Assembly (NCBI RefSeq): GCF_902809835.1
Contig: NZ_CADDWM010000009.1
Coordinates: 62,001-126,000 of the forward strand
Direction: 5' to 3'
Length of the DNA: 64,000 nucleotides
From: Agromyces sp. Marseille-P2726
Lineage (GTDB): Bacteria > Actinomycetota > Actinomycetes > Actinomycetales > Microbacteriaceae
Shown: piece after piece, positions 8,476-17,209 of the stretch
Numbering within the stretch: position 1 is the stretch's first letter
Layout of the letters: the number at the start of each line of letters is the position of its first letter
The notes under the pieces: model-generated
What the model saw: the letters and a program-made list of their open reading frames with translations, nothing else
Database searches by the model: none
Told to the model about the DNA's origin: nothing
Position numbers and translations under genes: made by a program

Positions 8476-9798
8476 GTGACCTCTGACGGCGTCCCCCGGC
8501 GGACCGGCAACAATCTCGACCCCTGGTACTCGAACTACGCCGAGCGAGCCGCGGGGCTCGCTGCCTCCGAAGTCCGCGCGCTCTTCGCGGTCGCCTCCAG
8601 ACCCGAGGTCGTCTCCCTCGCGGGCGGCATGCCGTTCGTGTCGGCGCTTCCCGAGGAGCTCATCGTCTCCTCGATGGAACGGGTCATGCGCACGCAGGGC
8701 CCGACCGCGCTGCAGTACGGCTCCGGACAGGGGATCCCCGCGCTCCGCGAGCACATTCTCGACGTCATGTCGCTCGAGGGCATCCGCGGCTCGGTCGACG
8801 ATGTGGTCACCGCGACTGGATCGCAGCAGGCTCTCGACCTCGTCGCCAAGCTGTTCATCGACCCGGGCGACGTCATCCTCGCGGAATCGCCGAGCTACGT
8901 CGGTGCCCTCGGAGTGTTCCGCTCGTACCAGGCGAGCGTCGTGCACGTCGCGATGGACGAGGACGGCCTCATTCCCGATGCCCTTCGGGAAACGATCGCC
9001 CACCTCCGTGGCCAAGGGCGGCGGATCAAGTTCCTCTATACGATCCCGAACTTCCACAACCCGGCCGGCGTGACGTTGGCCGCATCCCGGCGCCCCGAGA
9101 TCCTCGAAATCTGCCGGCAGAACGAGATCCTGGTCCTCGAAGACAACCCGTACGGCCTGCTCCACTTCGATGAGCCCGCGCCGCCCGCGCTGCGATCGCT
9201 CGACGAGGAGCACGTGATCTACCTTGGATCCTTCTCGAAGACCCTCGCCCCCGGATTCCGGGTCGGCTGGGCCCTGGCCCCGCACGCCATCCGCGAGAAG
9301 CTCATCCTGGCAGCCGAATCCGCGATCCTCTCACCCAGTTCATTCAGCCAGCTCGTCGTCGCGGAGTACCTCTCCAACGCCGACTGGCGTGGCCAGATCG
9401 ACACCTTCCGCGGCGTCTATCGCGAACGCAAGGACGCGATGATCGAGGCGTTGGGCGAGCACCTTCCCCAACTGAGCTGGACCAACCCGAACGGCGGCTT
9501 CTACGTCTGGGTGACCATGCCCGACATGCTCGATTCGAAGCAGATGCTTCCTCGGGCCGTGCGCGAACTCGTCGCCTACACCCCCGGTACCGCGTTCTTC
9601 GCCGATGGTCGCGGGCGACATGCCATGCGCCTGTCGTTCTGCTATCCGACGCCCGATGCCATCCGGGTGGGCATCCGGCGTCTCGCCACCGTCGTGAACG
9701 GCGAACTCGACCTCCTGGATACCTTCGCAGGTACCGGCACCCTCCAGCTTCCGCCCACCCCCGGATTCGACTCCGCCCCGCCAACCGACCTCAAGTAG
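8476..9798 (+). CDS. PLP-dependent fold-type I aminotransferase (2-aminoadipate/MocR-like catalytic domain)
   Basis: A 440-residue pyridoxal-phosphate enzyme of the aminotransferase class I/II group most like 2-aminoadipate aminotransferases and the catalytic half of MocR regulators. There is no N-terminal GntR DNA-binding domain. YTIPNFHNPAG carries the PLP-ring Asn, LVLEDNPYG the Asp, and GSFSKTLAPGFRVGW the Schiff-base Lys. GTG at 8476 is the start; the protein begins with TSDGVPRRTG before the conserved region. The substrate cannot be read from the sequence. The next gene starts 17 bases after its stop, so co-transcription with the Ddl-like gene is likely. Confidence 0.87.
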   Translation: MTSDGVPRRTGNNLDPWYSNYAERAAGLAASEVRALFAVASRPEVVSLAGGMPFVSALPEELIVSSMERVMRTQGPTALQYGSGQGIPALREHILDVMSLEGIRGSVDDVVTATGSQQALDLVAKLFIDPGDVILAESPSYVGALGVFRSYQASVVHVAMDEDGLIPDALRETIAHLRGQGRRIKFLYTIPNFHNPAGVTLAASRRPEILEICRQNEILVLEDNPYGLLHFDEPAPPALRSLDEEHVIYLGSFSKTLAPGFRVGWALAPHAIREKLILAAESAILSPSSFSQLVVAEYLSNADWRGQIDTFRGVYRERKDAMIEALGEHLPQLSWTNPNGGFYVWVTMPDMLDSKQMLPRAVRELVAYTPGTAFFADGRGRHAMRLSFCYPTPDAIRVGIRRLATVVNGELDLLDTFAGTGTLQLPPTPGFDSAPPTDLK

Positions 9799-9814
9799 AG
9801 GAGAACCCCTGATC

Positions 9815-10774
9815 ATGAGCGATTCGAGCGGCCTGTTCGTCGTCGTCCTGGCGGGCGGGATCTCACACGAGCGTGACGTGTCGCTTCGTTCGGGCCGCCG
9901 TGTCGCCGACTCGCTGACCCAAGCCGGCCACCGCGTCGTGCTTCGCGACCCCGACGCCGGTCTCTTTCCCTTCCTCGCGAGCGAGCGCCCCGACGTCGTC
10001 TTCCCCGCGCTGCACGGCTCCTCCGGCGAGGACGGTTCGCTCCTCGACCTCCTGGAGGCGGTCGGCATGCCGACTGTCGGTTCGAGCGGCAGCTCGGCGC
10101 GGCGGGCGTGGTCGAAACCGGTCGCGAGCTCGCTGGTTGCGGGCGCCGGGGTTGCCGTGCCCGAGTCGGTCGTGCTGTCGCACGAGTCGTTCCGCGAACT
10201 CGGCGCGGCGAGCGTGCTGGGAGTCGTCCGTGAAGCGCTCGAGGGTGATGTCGTGGTGAAGCCGGGTTCCGGAGGGTCGGCCCAAGGCGTCACCATCGTG
10301 CAAGACCCGAACGACCTGCCTCGAGCAATGGTCGAAGCCTTCACCTATGCCGAGGTCGCCGTCGTCGAGCGTCGCATCAAGGGAACCGAGCTCGCCGTCG
10401 CGGTGGTGGACGCGGGTGACGGGCCTCGCGCACTGACGCCCGTCGAGATCGAGCCCAACAGGGGCATCTACAGCTTCGAGGCGCGCTACACGGCCGGCGA
10501 GACGACGTTCTATGCGCCGTCCCGCCTCGACGATGCCACGATCGATGCAGTGTCGGATGCCGCGACCCTCGCGCATCGCACCCTCGGACTCCGAGACCTC
10601 TCCCGGGTCGACTTCATGGTCGACGATGCGGGGACGCCCTGGTTCCTCGAGGCGAACGTGATCCCCGGACTGACGGAGACGTCGTCGGTGCCGCTCGCGA
10701 TCGAAGCATCGGGCACGGATACCGCCGCCGTGTACGACTCCCTCGTGCGCGCCGCCGTTGCACGTGGTGCCTAG
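9815..10774 (+). CDS. D-alanine-D-alanine ligase-like ATP-grasp protein
   Basis: A 319-residue ATP-grasp ligase. Ddl features are present: LAGGISHERDVSLRSG at the N-terminus, HGSSGEDGSLLDLLE, the ATP-binding VVKPGSGGSAQGV, and the metal-binding C-terminal EANVIPGLTETS. The segment that reads YTGS...K in classical Ddl reads TVGSSGSSARRAWSK here, and the product ends soon after. Similar short Ddl paralogues occur next to parB in other actinobacteria (family recollection). Whether it is the housekeeping ligase or a paralogue with another substrate cannot be decided from the window. It follows the aminotransferase in the same direction and converges on parB. Confidence 0.8.
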   Translation: MSDSSGLFVVVLAGGISHERDVSLRSGRRVADSLTQAGHRVVLRDPDAGLFPFLASERPDVVFPALHGSSGEDGSLLDLLEAVGMPTVGSSGSSARRAWSKPVASSLVAGAGVAVPESVVLSHESFRELGAASVLGVVREALEGDVVVKPGSGGSAQGVTIVQDPNDLPRAMVEAFTYAEVAVVERRIKGTELAVAVVDAGDGPRALTPVEIEPNRGIYSFEARYTAGETTFYAPSRLDDATIDAVSDAATLAHRTLGLRDLSRVDFMVDDAGTPWFLEANVIPGLTETSSVPLAIEASGTDTAAVYDSLVRAAVARGA

Positions 10775-10852
10775 CCGGTTCGCTCTGCTCGAGTCGTCAT
10801 CACGACGATGCCCCAACGCGTTTTCCTTCTCACGAGGGGAGAGGCTCTGACC

Positions 10853-11836
10853 TCACACGCCTTCGAGCTCTTCGCCGAGGTCCGTGAGGATCCGACGAAG
10901 GTCCTGGACCGTGGCGAAATCGATGCTGATCTGGCCTTTGCGCGCCCCGAGGGAGATGCGGACCCGAGTGTTCAAACGATCGCCAAGCCTTGCCGCCAAG
11001 TCGTCGAGGAAATCCTGACGCTTCCCGGCCGCAGGCTTCGCCCGCGCGGGCTTCGGATCCGCCGTGGCCAGGGCCTCCGCCGCCCGGACCGACAGTTCCT
11101 CGTTGACGATCCTGTCAGCGAACTGCTGCATGCGCTCGGGATCATCACCGACGGCGAGGATCGCGCGAGCGTGTCCCGCGCTCAGGACTCCCGCGGCGAC
11201 GCGGAGCTGCACGGGCTCGGGAAGCTTCAGCAGCCGGAGCGTATTGGAGATCTGGGGCCGCGATCGCCCGATTCGGCTGGCGAGTTCCTCCTGCGTGATA
11301 CCGAAATCTGCGAGGAGTTGCTGGTACGCGGATGCCTCCTCGAGAGGATTCAGTTGTGACCGGTGCAGGTTCTCGAGGAGCGCGTCGCGAAGCATCGCGT
11401 CGTTCGCCGTGTCCTTGATCACGGCCGGAATGGTGGCGAGCCCCGCCGCCTTCGTGGCCCGGAGCCGCCGCTCACCCATGACCAGCTCGAACTTCCCCAG
11501 CAAATCAGGGTGTGGTCGCACGACGATCGGCTGCAGAACGCCGAACTCCTTGATGCTGTGGATCAGTTCCGCGAGATCGTCGGGGTCGAAAACGGTCCGG
11601 GGCTGCTGAGCATTCGGAACGATGGTGTCGGGGTCGAGATGCGCGAGGTGCGCGCCGGGAACCGTAAGCAGGCCCTCCGCTGCTGCCGCATGCTCCACGG
11701 CGGCGATCGCCGTCGCCGGAGTCGACTCCGCGTCGGGGAAGAACACGTCGACCGGACGAGCGGATCGGGTCCCGTCGTCACCGCTCGGAATCAGCGCGCC
11801 GATCCCTCGGCCGAGTCCGGTTCGTTTTGTTGCCAT
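10853..11836 (-). CDS. parB: Chromosome partitioning protein ParB (CTPase/parS-binding)
   Basis: Binds parS, loads as a CTP-dependent clamp and spreads to build the origin segregation complex. The 327-residue protein starts with the actinobacterial RTGLGRGIGALIP. It has the nuclease-like N-domain motif GERRLRATKAAGL (GxRR box), a central helix-turn-helix region (ITQEELASRIGRSRPQISN) and a C-terminal dimerization domain. It lies 19 bases after parA, its operon partner. Seven perfect parS cores lie within the next 6 kb. Confidence 0.97.
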   Translation of the reverse strand: MATKRTGLGRGIGALIPSGDDGTRSARPVDVFFPDAESTPATAIAAVEHAAAAEGLLTVPGAHLAHLDPDTIVPNAQQPRTVFDPDDLAELIHSIKEFGVLQPIVVRPHPDLLGKFELVMGERRLRATKAAGLATIPAVIKDTANDAMLRDALLENLHRSQLNPLEEASAYQQLLADFGITQEELASRIGRSRPQISNTLRLLKLPEPVQLRVAAGVLSAGHARAILAVGDDPERMQQFADRIVNEELSVRAAEALATADPKPARAKPAAGKRQDFLDDLAARLGDRLNTRVRISLGARKGQISIDFATVQDLRRILTDLGEELEGV

Positions 11837-11855
11837 CTATTCCGACTCCTCGGGC

Positions 11856-13955
11856 TTATGCAGCACCGCGCCGAGCGATCTCGGCGGCGGCTTCTCGATA
11901 TGAAAGAGACCCGCTCGACGCGTAGTCATACGTGATCACGCTCTGTCCGTAACTGGGGGCTTCGGACACGCGAACCGACCTCGGGATGATCGTGTCGAGG
12001 GTCTGGGTGGGGAAGTGGTTGCGCACCTCTTGGGCCACCTGTTGCGCCAAGTTGGTGCGCGAGTCGTACATCGTGAGAAGGATCGTCGACAGCCTGAGAT
12101 CGGCATTGAGGTGCTTCTCGATGAGCTCGATGTTGCTGAGGAGTTGGGAGAGGCCCTCGAGCGCGTAGTACTCGCACTGTATGGGAATGAGCACCTCCCG
12201 AGCAGCTACGAACGCGTTGATCGTGAGGAGTCCGAGCGACGGAGGGCAGTCGATGAGCACGTAGTGATACGGCTCATCCATGGAGGCGAGGTGCGCATTG
12301 AGTGCGCGGCGGAGCCGTTGCTCGCGAGCGACCAGCGACACCAACTCGATCTCCGCGCCTGCGAGGTGGATCGTCGCTGGGACGCAGTCGAGCGCTTCGT
12401 GCTCAGTAGACGGCCGGATCACCTCGGCGAGCGGGAGATCGGAGACAAGCACCTCGTAAACGCTCTGTTGATCGGACCGGTGCTCGACACCGAGCGCGGT
12501 CGACGCGTTGCCCTGCGGATCGAGATCGATCACGAGCACCCGCGCGCCGGCGCGGGCAAGCGCGGCCGCGAGGTTCACTGCCGTGGTGGTCTTGCCCACA
12601 CCGCCCTTCTGGTTCGAGATCGTGAGCACACGCGTCTCGGGCGGAAGTGGGAGGCGCGTCTCTTCGAGGGCGATCCGTCGTCGCGTCTCATCAGCGAGTT
12701 CGTCAGCCAGGGGAGTTCCTCCGTGGTCGGTGGTCGTTTCACGTGAAACGGCGTCTGAAGATGCTTGCGCCGGGGTTTCCGGTGTACCGGCAAGATGATT
12801 GGGGTGTGCTGCTAGGGCGGTCGTTTCAGGTGATAGGAGATCGGAAGGCGGTTGCGGAGCAGTGGCGGTCCCGTCCATGACGGAGGCTGACGTCGCGGTC
12901 ACATCCGTCGTCGCAGTTTCACGTGAAACGACGAAGGACGGCACTCCCTCCGAATCGGTCAGTCGACCAGGCTGCGTTTCACGTGAAACATCAACCGAGA
13001 GGCCCGGCGCCGCGGGGTAGGGGGTCATCTCCGATGCTGCCGGAACATCCCGAGATGGCGAGCCGGTGTCTCTGGACGGTGACGGAGTCGCGTGCACCCC
13101 ATCGGTCAGGCGGGCACCGGCGAACGTGGACGTCTCCAGTTGGGGTCGACCGGGTGTGTTCTCCAGTCCACCAACTTCAATGGACACGTCCGGGGTTTCG
13201 GAAGCCAGCGATGGGGAGCGACCGGACCCGTTGGTTTCGGGCGGCGTGGTGGCCGACGTGATGGCTGGGGGAGGCGCCCCCACCGGGTCGGCACCTGTCT
13301 CCTCCGCCTCGGCAACGGGTGCTCGCGGCGTTGCAGCGCGCTGGTCGCTCGCTTGGATGTCGCCGGGGGCGTGCTCAGCGGAACCACCGACGATCTCGCG
13401 GATGAGGTCCTCCAGCAACGCGTCGGGAGGCGGAGGTGTCGTGGGCATCGATCGGAGCGGCTCGACCTCTCCGGTCAGCGCGGCCGCCGTCTCGGCGTCC
13501 CAATCGATGCGCGTCGATGGCTGACGGCCGGCCGCGTCAGCGTACGGCCGACTCGGGTCAGCGGCAGGAGCGGGTTCCTGCGGTTGTATCGGGCCGCGGA
13601 CGGGCCGGTCATCGATCGCCGGCCCGAGCGATTCCGATGAGGTGTCTCGGTTCTGGGATGCCCCGATCCCGGTCGGCGAGGGGACTCCTGCCGGCGGATC
13701 GAGCTGGCTGGCCGCGATGGCCGTCGGGTGCGACGCCGCCCCTGTCGTGGCCGAAAGCGCTGGGTCGACTCGGCCCTCGGCGAGCGGCGGCGGGGGGACC
13801 TGCGGGGAGGAAGGTTGGGCCGACCCATCAGCGGGAATGTCGACATCTGGGGCTGCGGACGGAGATGCCGGCGGCGTTGCGGCCCTCGGGGCCGGTTCAG
13901 GTTGGTGCGGGGTACGCCTGCGATGGAACCATCCGCGTCCTCCGCCCTGTGCCAT
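11856..13955 (-). CDS. parA: ParA/Soj chromosome partitioning ATPase with long disordered N-terminal extension
   Basis: The C-terminal 259 residues are a standard ParA: deviant Walker A (KGGVGKTT) just after TRVLTISNQ, VIDLDPQGN, and Walker B-like VLIDCPPSLG. Before it the open frame continues for about 440 residues rich in Pro, Ala, Ser, Thr and acidic residues, nearly free of Cys. The ATG at 13955 (MAQGGGRGWFHRRR) has GGAG eight bases upstream. Composition changes there: the frame beyond it (to 14528) is rich in Cys, Trp and Arg and looks non-coding. Three parS sites are read in frame as VSRET. The usual family start would be only some 30 residues before the core, but no in-frame start with a ribosome site is visible there. 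The product call is firm, the start less so. Confidence 0.85.
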   Translation of the reverse strand: MAQGGGRGWFHRRRTPHQPEPAPRAATPPASPSAAPDVDIPADGSAQPSSPQVPPPPLAEGRVDPALSATTGAASHPTAIAASQLDPPAGVPSPTGIGASQNRDTSSESLGPAIDDRPVRGPIQPQEPAPAADPSRPYADAAGRQPSTRIDWDAETAAALTGEVEPLRSMPTTPPPPDALLEDLIREIVGGSAEHAPGDIQASDQRAATPRAPVAEAEETGADPVGAPPPAITSATTPPETNGSGRSPSLASETPDVSIEVGGLENTPGRPQLETSTFAGARLTDGVHATPSPSRDTGSPSRDVPAASEMTPYPAAPGLSVDVSRETQPGRLTDSEGVPSFVVSRETATTDVTATSASVMDGTATAPQPPSDLLSPETTALAAHPNHLAGTPETPAQASSDAVSRETTTDHGGTPLADELADETRRRIALEETRLPLPPETRVLTISNQKGGVGKTTTAVNLAAALARAGARVLVIDLDPQGNASTALGVEHRSDQQSVYEVLVSDLPLAEVIRPSTEHEALDCVPATIHLAGAEIELVSLVAREQRLRRALNAHLASMDEPYHYVLIDCPPSLGLLTINAFVAAREVLIPIQCEYYALEGLSQLLSNIELIEKHLNADLRLSTILLTMYDSRTNLAQQVAQEVRNHFPTQTLDTIIPRSVRVSEAPSYGQSVITYDYASSGSLSYREAAAEIARRGAA
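12736..12749. promoter_or_regulatory. parS site 1
   Basis: A perfect GTTTCACGTGAAAC core inside parA codons. It reads VSRET about 30 residues before the ATPase core. Confidence 0.95.
12916..12929. promoter_or_regulatory. parS site 2
   Basis: A perfect GTTTCACGTGAAAC inside the predicted ParA N-terminal extension, in frame as VSRET. Confidence 0.95.
12976..12989. promoter_or_regulatory. parS site 3
   Basis: A perfect GTTTCACGTGAAAC, 60 bases from site 2 (a multiple of the codon length), again VSRET in the ParA frame. The flanking A on the right matches the 16-base consensus. Confidence 0.95.
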
Positions 13956-14924
13956 GCCGATTACTCCAATCTCGCAACCACGTTCGGGCGACGAGACGCC
14001 CGCCTGCCCGAGGCGCAGATCAAGCCTAACGGCGACCGCCGTCTGCTCGATCACGCTGAGGCGCGTTCCGTCGAATGAGGGACACGGCCCCGCCGTGTTG
14101 AGGAGGTCTATGCGTCGCCACGACGGGGAGCGCTCACCGAACCACCCGATGCAGACGTCAAATCCGATCGCACACGTGTGCGAGGTCGCCAAGGTGCGAG
14201 CACCCCCCGATCCGGCCCGGGATAACGGTCCAGGTCCAGCCCGCCGGGACCGACGAGAAGCACGAGCCACCCTGCGCTTGATGCTGAACGCTGGTATGCC
14301 TGCGGTTGCGCATTCCAACCGCGTGTCCGTTTCGCACCATGCCGCTGCCGTTTCACGTGAAACGGGCCACGGCCACACTCCACGCGCAGCGGTACTCAGT
14401 TCCCACGACAGCGCTGCGCCAGTAGTGCAGGGCCGAAAGACACCACCGGCGGTCTTGCCGACGCTGCGATCCTCCACGACCCCCCGAGCCAAGGTGGCCA
14501 TTGCCGCCGTGAAGGTACTGGCCGCCATGACGGCGCACGTTCGGGCTGCTCACGTGCTGCGCGACCGCGTAGGGGCGTCCAGCTCAACCTCGCATCGTCA
14601 AGCGGCGGTGGTGGTCCAACCACATACACTCACCGCGCCAGGCGAGCGGCTCCATGCCGCCCGCCGCTTCGACGTCGTGCGGGACAACGCTGGGGTATCA
14701 CCTCCTCAGCAAAGTCGGCCGTCCGTCTCCACCGCGCACCGACAGGGCGGCGCCAGGCTGGGTATTGCCTTCTCAACCCAGTTACCGCGAACCCATGCGT
14801 GGCCCACGACTCGCTCCGCTACCCAACGTTTGACCTGCACTCACCGTCCTTGGGCCGTGGGCCCTCTCAGCCCCCGCTTCACCGCGTCCTCGCCGAGCAC
14901 AGAGCCGCGCCCCGCCGCGCGAGC
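13956..14924. other. Gene-free stretch upstream of parA (holds parS site 4)
   Basis: No reading frame here has a start with ribosome site, family motifs or normal composition. The minus frame continuous with parA is rich in Cys, Trp and Arg, unlike the coding part. One perfect parS lies at 14350-14363. From about 14800 on, segments resembling the degenerate repeats nearer rsmG begin. It presumably holds the parA promoter, which I cannot pin down. Confidence 0.5.
14350..14363. promoter_or_regulatory. parS site 4
   Basis: A perfect GTTTCACGTGAAAC in the non-coding stretch upstream of parA. Confidence 0.95.
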
Positions 14925-14938
14925 GTTTCACGTGAAAC
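14925..14938. promoter_or_regulatory. parS site 5
   Basis: A perfect GTTTCACGTGAAAC followed by A. About 40 bases downstream the text TCGATCGTCGGC resembles the sequence after site 6 (TCAATCGTCGGC), so sites 5 and 6 lie in duplicated units about 204 bases apart. Confidence 0.95.
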
Positions 14939-15128
14939 ACCCTGGGCGACGCCGTTGTCGATCGTCGGCAACGGCGCTCAACAGCAACTCGCTTAGGGGA
15001 TGGGTGGCCAACGACTCGCGCCGCAACCCGCCGTCTTACCCTTCCGCTCGCTGCGCCTCCGGGAGCCGATGACCTGGTTCCAGCTACAGGCACACCGGCC
15101 GGGCGCTACGACTCCGTCGGGAGGGCGG

Positions 15129-15142
15129 GTTTCACGTGAAAC
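15129..15142. promoter_or_regulatory. parS site 6
   Basis: A perfect GTTTCACGTGAAAC followed by A, in the second of two similar units (see site 5) and about 340 bases from the left end of the insertion sequence. Confidence 0.95.
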
Positions 15143-15179
15143 ATGCTGCGGCGCTCCGTGTCAATCGTCGGCGAGCGCG

Positions 15180-15480
15180 CCCGACCGAACGAATCGCACG
15201 CATCGCGGGGTCAGCCCCACTTCAACGACGAACGGTCACGAGTGCGAGCCAACGCACGCATCGCACCCCGCAATTGGCGGCGCGGTCCGGCGTCTTACCT
15301 ACCGCTCGCGCACCGTGACCCGCAGGGCGTGTCACCCAAGGACGAACGGTGGCGAGTGCGCCCCAACGGACCGAATCGCACGCATCGGGGCCCGCAAGTG
15401 GCGGCGCAGCGCGGCGTCCTGACTACGCTCGAGCACCGTCGCACGCATCGCGGGGTCACCCCCACTTCGAGGACGAACGG
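15180..15480. repeat. Degenerate 115-130 bp repeats, left block
   Basis: The marker GACGAACGG recurs at 15227, 15341 and 15472 with related sequence between (CGCACGCATCG, GGCGGCGCAG, CGTCTTACCTACCGCTCGC, CCGTCGCACGCATCGCGGGGTCACCCCCAC-like pieces). No coding capacity is evident. The phrase CTACCTACCGCTCGC also forms the 3' end of rsmG near 17210, which suggests the units derive from that gene end. Confidence 0.6.
15472..15480. repeat. Left target-site duplication of the insertion sequence
   Basis: GACGAACGG directly precedes the left inverted repeat and recurs directly after the right one at 16884-16892. Nine bases fits the 8-9 bp duplications of the IS256 family. The same word also occurs in the surrounding repeats. 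Confidence 0.7.
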
Positions 15481-16883
15481 GGTGGCGTCCCTTGTGGTGG
15501 TGTAGTTCTCGGTGTTGAGTGTCACGTCTTTGACGTGGTGAGCCATCGTGCGATGGTCGGTGAGAACTGTCTAGGAATCTCACGGAAGGACACATACGCA
15601 CGATGGCTCTTGACCAGTCTGCCCTCCTCGAGCTGCTCGGGGAACTGAAACTCACCGATGTCAGCGACCGGATTAGGGTCGCGACCGAAGCCCTCTACCA
15701 GGAGTTGATCGACGCGGAAGCGGCCGCGTTCATCGGTGCCGCCCCGTTCGAACGCACCGAGTCACGCACCGCGCAGCGCAACGGCACTCGGCCTCGCACG
15801 CTGACGACCACGGCGGGAGAGTTGGAGTTGCGGATCCCGAAGCTGCGGACCGGGTCGTTCTTCCCGTCGTTGCTGGAGCGGCGCCGCCGGGTGGATCAGG
15901 CGTTGTTCGCGGTCGTGATGGAGGCGTACGTGCACGGCGTGTCGACTCGGAAGGTCGATGACCTGGTGAAGGCCCTCGGCGCCGACACCGGGATCTCGAA
16001 GTCGGAGGTCTCGCGGATCTGCGCGAACCTTGACGAGGACGTCGCCGCGTTCCGGGACCGGCCCCTCGCCGACAGCACCTACCCCTACGTGTTCCTGGAC
16101 GCGACCTACTGCAAGGCCCGGGTCGGCCGGCGAGTCGTGTCCCAGGCCGTCGTCGTCGCGGTCGGCGTCGCACAGGACGGGCGCCGTGAGGTGCTCGGGT
16201 TCGAGGTCGGCGACACCGAGTCGCAACCGTTCTGGACCACGTTCCTGCGGTCGCTCAAGGCGCGCGGGCTGGGCGGGGTGCAGCTGGTCATCTCGGACGC
16301 GCACACCGGGTTGATCGCCGCGACCCAGACCGTGCTGCAGGGTGCGGTGTGGCAGCGGTGCCGGGTGCATTTCATGCGCAACGTGCTCGCGAACGTGCCA
16401 AAGACCGCGGGCCCGATGGTCGCGTCGATCATCCGCACGATCTTCGCCCAACCCGATGCCGGCCACGTGCACGCCCAGTTCGACGAGGTCGTCCGGATGC
16501 TCACGAGGTCGCACCCGAAGGTCGCCGGCATGCTCGAGGACGACCGCGATGACCTGCTCGCGTTCACGAGCTTCCCGGTCGCGCATTGGCGGCAGATCTG
16601 GTCCACGAACCCCCTCGAGCGCGTAAACAAGGAGATCAAACGCCGCACGGACGTCGTCGGGACGTTCCCGAACCCCGCCGCGCTGCTCCGCCTGGCCGGG
16701 CACGTCCTGATCGAGCAGCACGACGAGTGGGACGGCGCCGACCGCCGCTACTTCAGCGAGCACTCCATGAAGCTCCTGAACATCGAACCCGAGGAGGTGG
16801 CCATCCCAGAACTCGCTGCGGCATAATCAACCAAGCTGACCCGCACGGTGTCGAGAAACTCCACCACACAGCGGGACGCCACC
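15481..16883 (+). mobile_element. Complete IS256-family (IS1081-like) insertion sequence
   Basis: A 1,403-bp element. The left end GGTGGCGTCCC...TGTGGTGGTGTAGTTCTCG is an imperfect inverted match of the right end, whose reverse complement begins GGTGGCGTCCCGCTGTGTGG; the outer 11 bases are identical. It contains one intact transposase gene and is bordered by a 9-bp direct duplication. It sits inside degenerate repeats of the parS region between rsmG and parA. Confidence 0.85.
15603..16826 (+). CDS. IS256-family transposase (mutator type, IS1081-like)
   Basis: A 407-residue DDE transposase that looks full length and uninterrupted. The N-terminal half has EAAAFIGAAPFERT and RNGTRPRTLTT, typical of the family. 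Catalytic residues fit FLDATYCKAR (first Asp), LVISDAHTGL (second Asp) and the Glu in NPLERVNKEIKRRTDVVG, the last being the family signature before the C-terminal helix. The ATG at 15603 follows a leader with ACGGAAGGA 13-21 bases upstream. Frame and ends are intact, so the element may still be active. Confidence 0.93.
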   Translation: MALDQSALLELLGELKLTDVSDRIRVATEALYQELIDAEAAAFIGAAPFERTESRTAQRNGTRPRTLTTTAGELELRIPKLRTGSFFPSLLERRRRVDQALFAVVMEAYVHGVSTRKVDDLVKALGADTGISKSEVSRICANLDEDVAAFRDRPLADSTYPYVFLDATYCKARVGRRVVSQAVVVAVGVAQDGRREVLGFEVGDTESQPFWTTFLRSLKARGLGGVQLVISDAHTGLIAATQTVLQGAVWQRCRVHFMRNVLANVPKTAGPMVASIIRTIFAQPDAGHVHAQFDEVVRMLTRSHPKVAGMLEDDRDDLLAFTSFPVAHWRQIWSTNPLERVNKEIKRRTDVVGTFPNPAALLRLAGHVLIEQHDEWDGADRRYFSEHSMKLLNIEPEEVAIPELAAA

Positions 16884-16892
16884 GACGAACGG
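16884..16892. repeat. Right target-site duplication
   Basis: GACGAACGG follows the right inverted repeat. The joined empty site would read GAGGACGAACGGTCGCGAGTG, which matches the surrounding repeat units and supports a simple insertion. Confidence 0.7.
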
Positions 16893-17209
16893 TCGCGAGT
16901 GTGCGCCAACGGATGCATTCGGGGCACGCAAGTGTCGGCGCAGCCCCGCGTCCTACCTACGCTCACGCACTGCGGCACGCATCCTGCGGGTCACCCCCGC
17001 TTCAAGGACGAACGGTCGCGCCTGGCCACATCAGAACTCCAGTGCGCAACGAGGTGTTCAGGTGCTACGCGCGGCCGCCTGTCGTGCGTATCGTCCGCGG
17101 ACGCCGCTCACGCCTGCCTCACTCGGATGCCCGGTGGCATCGATTCCCGCCGGAACCAGCCGTCTTGCCCTCCGCCCGCGGCGTCTCCCGCGAGACCCCG
17201 CTGACCTAC
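16893..17209. repeat. Degenerate repeats, right block
   Basis: This continues the repeats interrupted by the insertion sequence: the marker GACGAACGG recurs at 17007, and CGTCCTACCTACGCTC at about 16948 matches the left block. No gene is apparent. It runs to the end of rsmG and contains one parS-like relic. Confidence 0.55.
17183..17196. promoter_or_regulatory. Decayed parS-like sequence
   Basis: GTCTCCCGCGAGAC differs from parS at four positions. On the plus strand it still reads VSRET, as do the intact sites. It may be a mutated copy, and ParB binding is doubtful. Confidence 0.3.

Noticed and set aside
13956..14528. The parA frame remains open beyond 13955 to an ATG at 14528.
   Set aside because: Composition turns Cys/Trp/Arg-rich, no ribosome site precedes 14528, and the text covers a parS and repeats; it looks like chance openness in GC-rich DNA.
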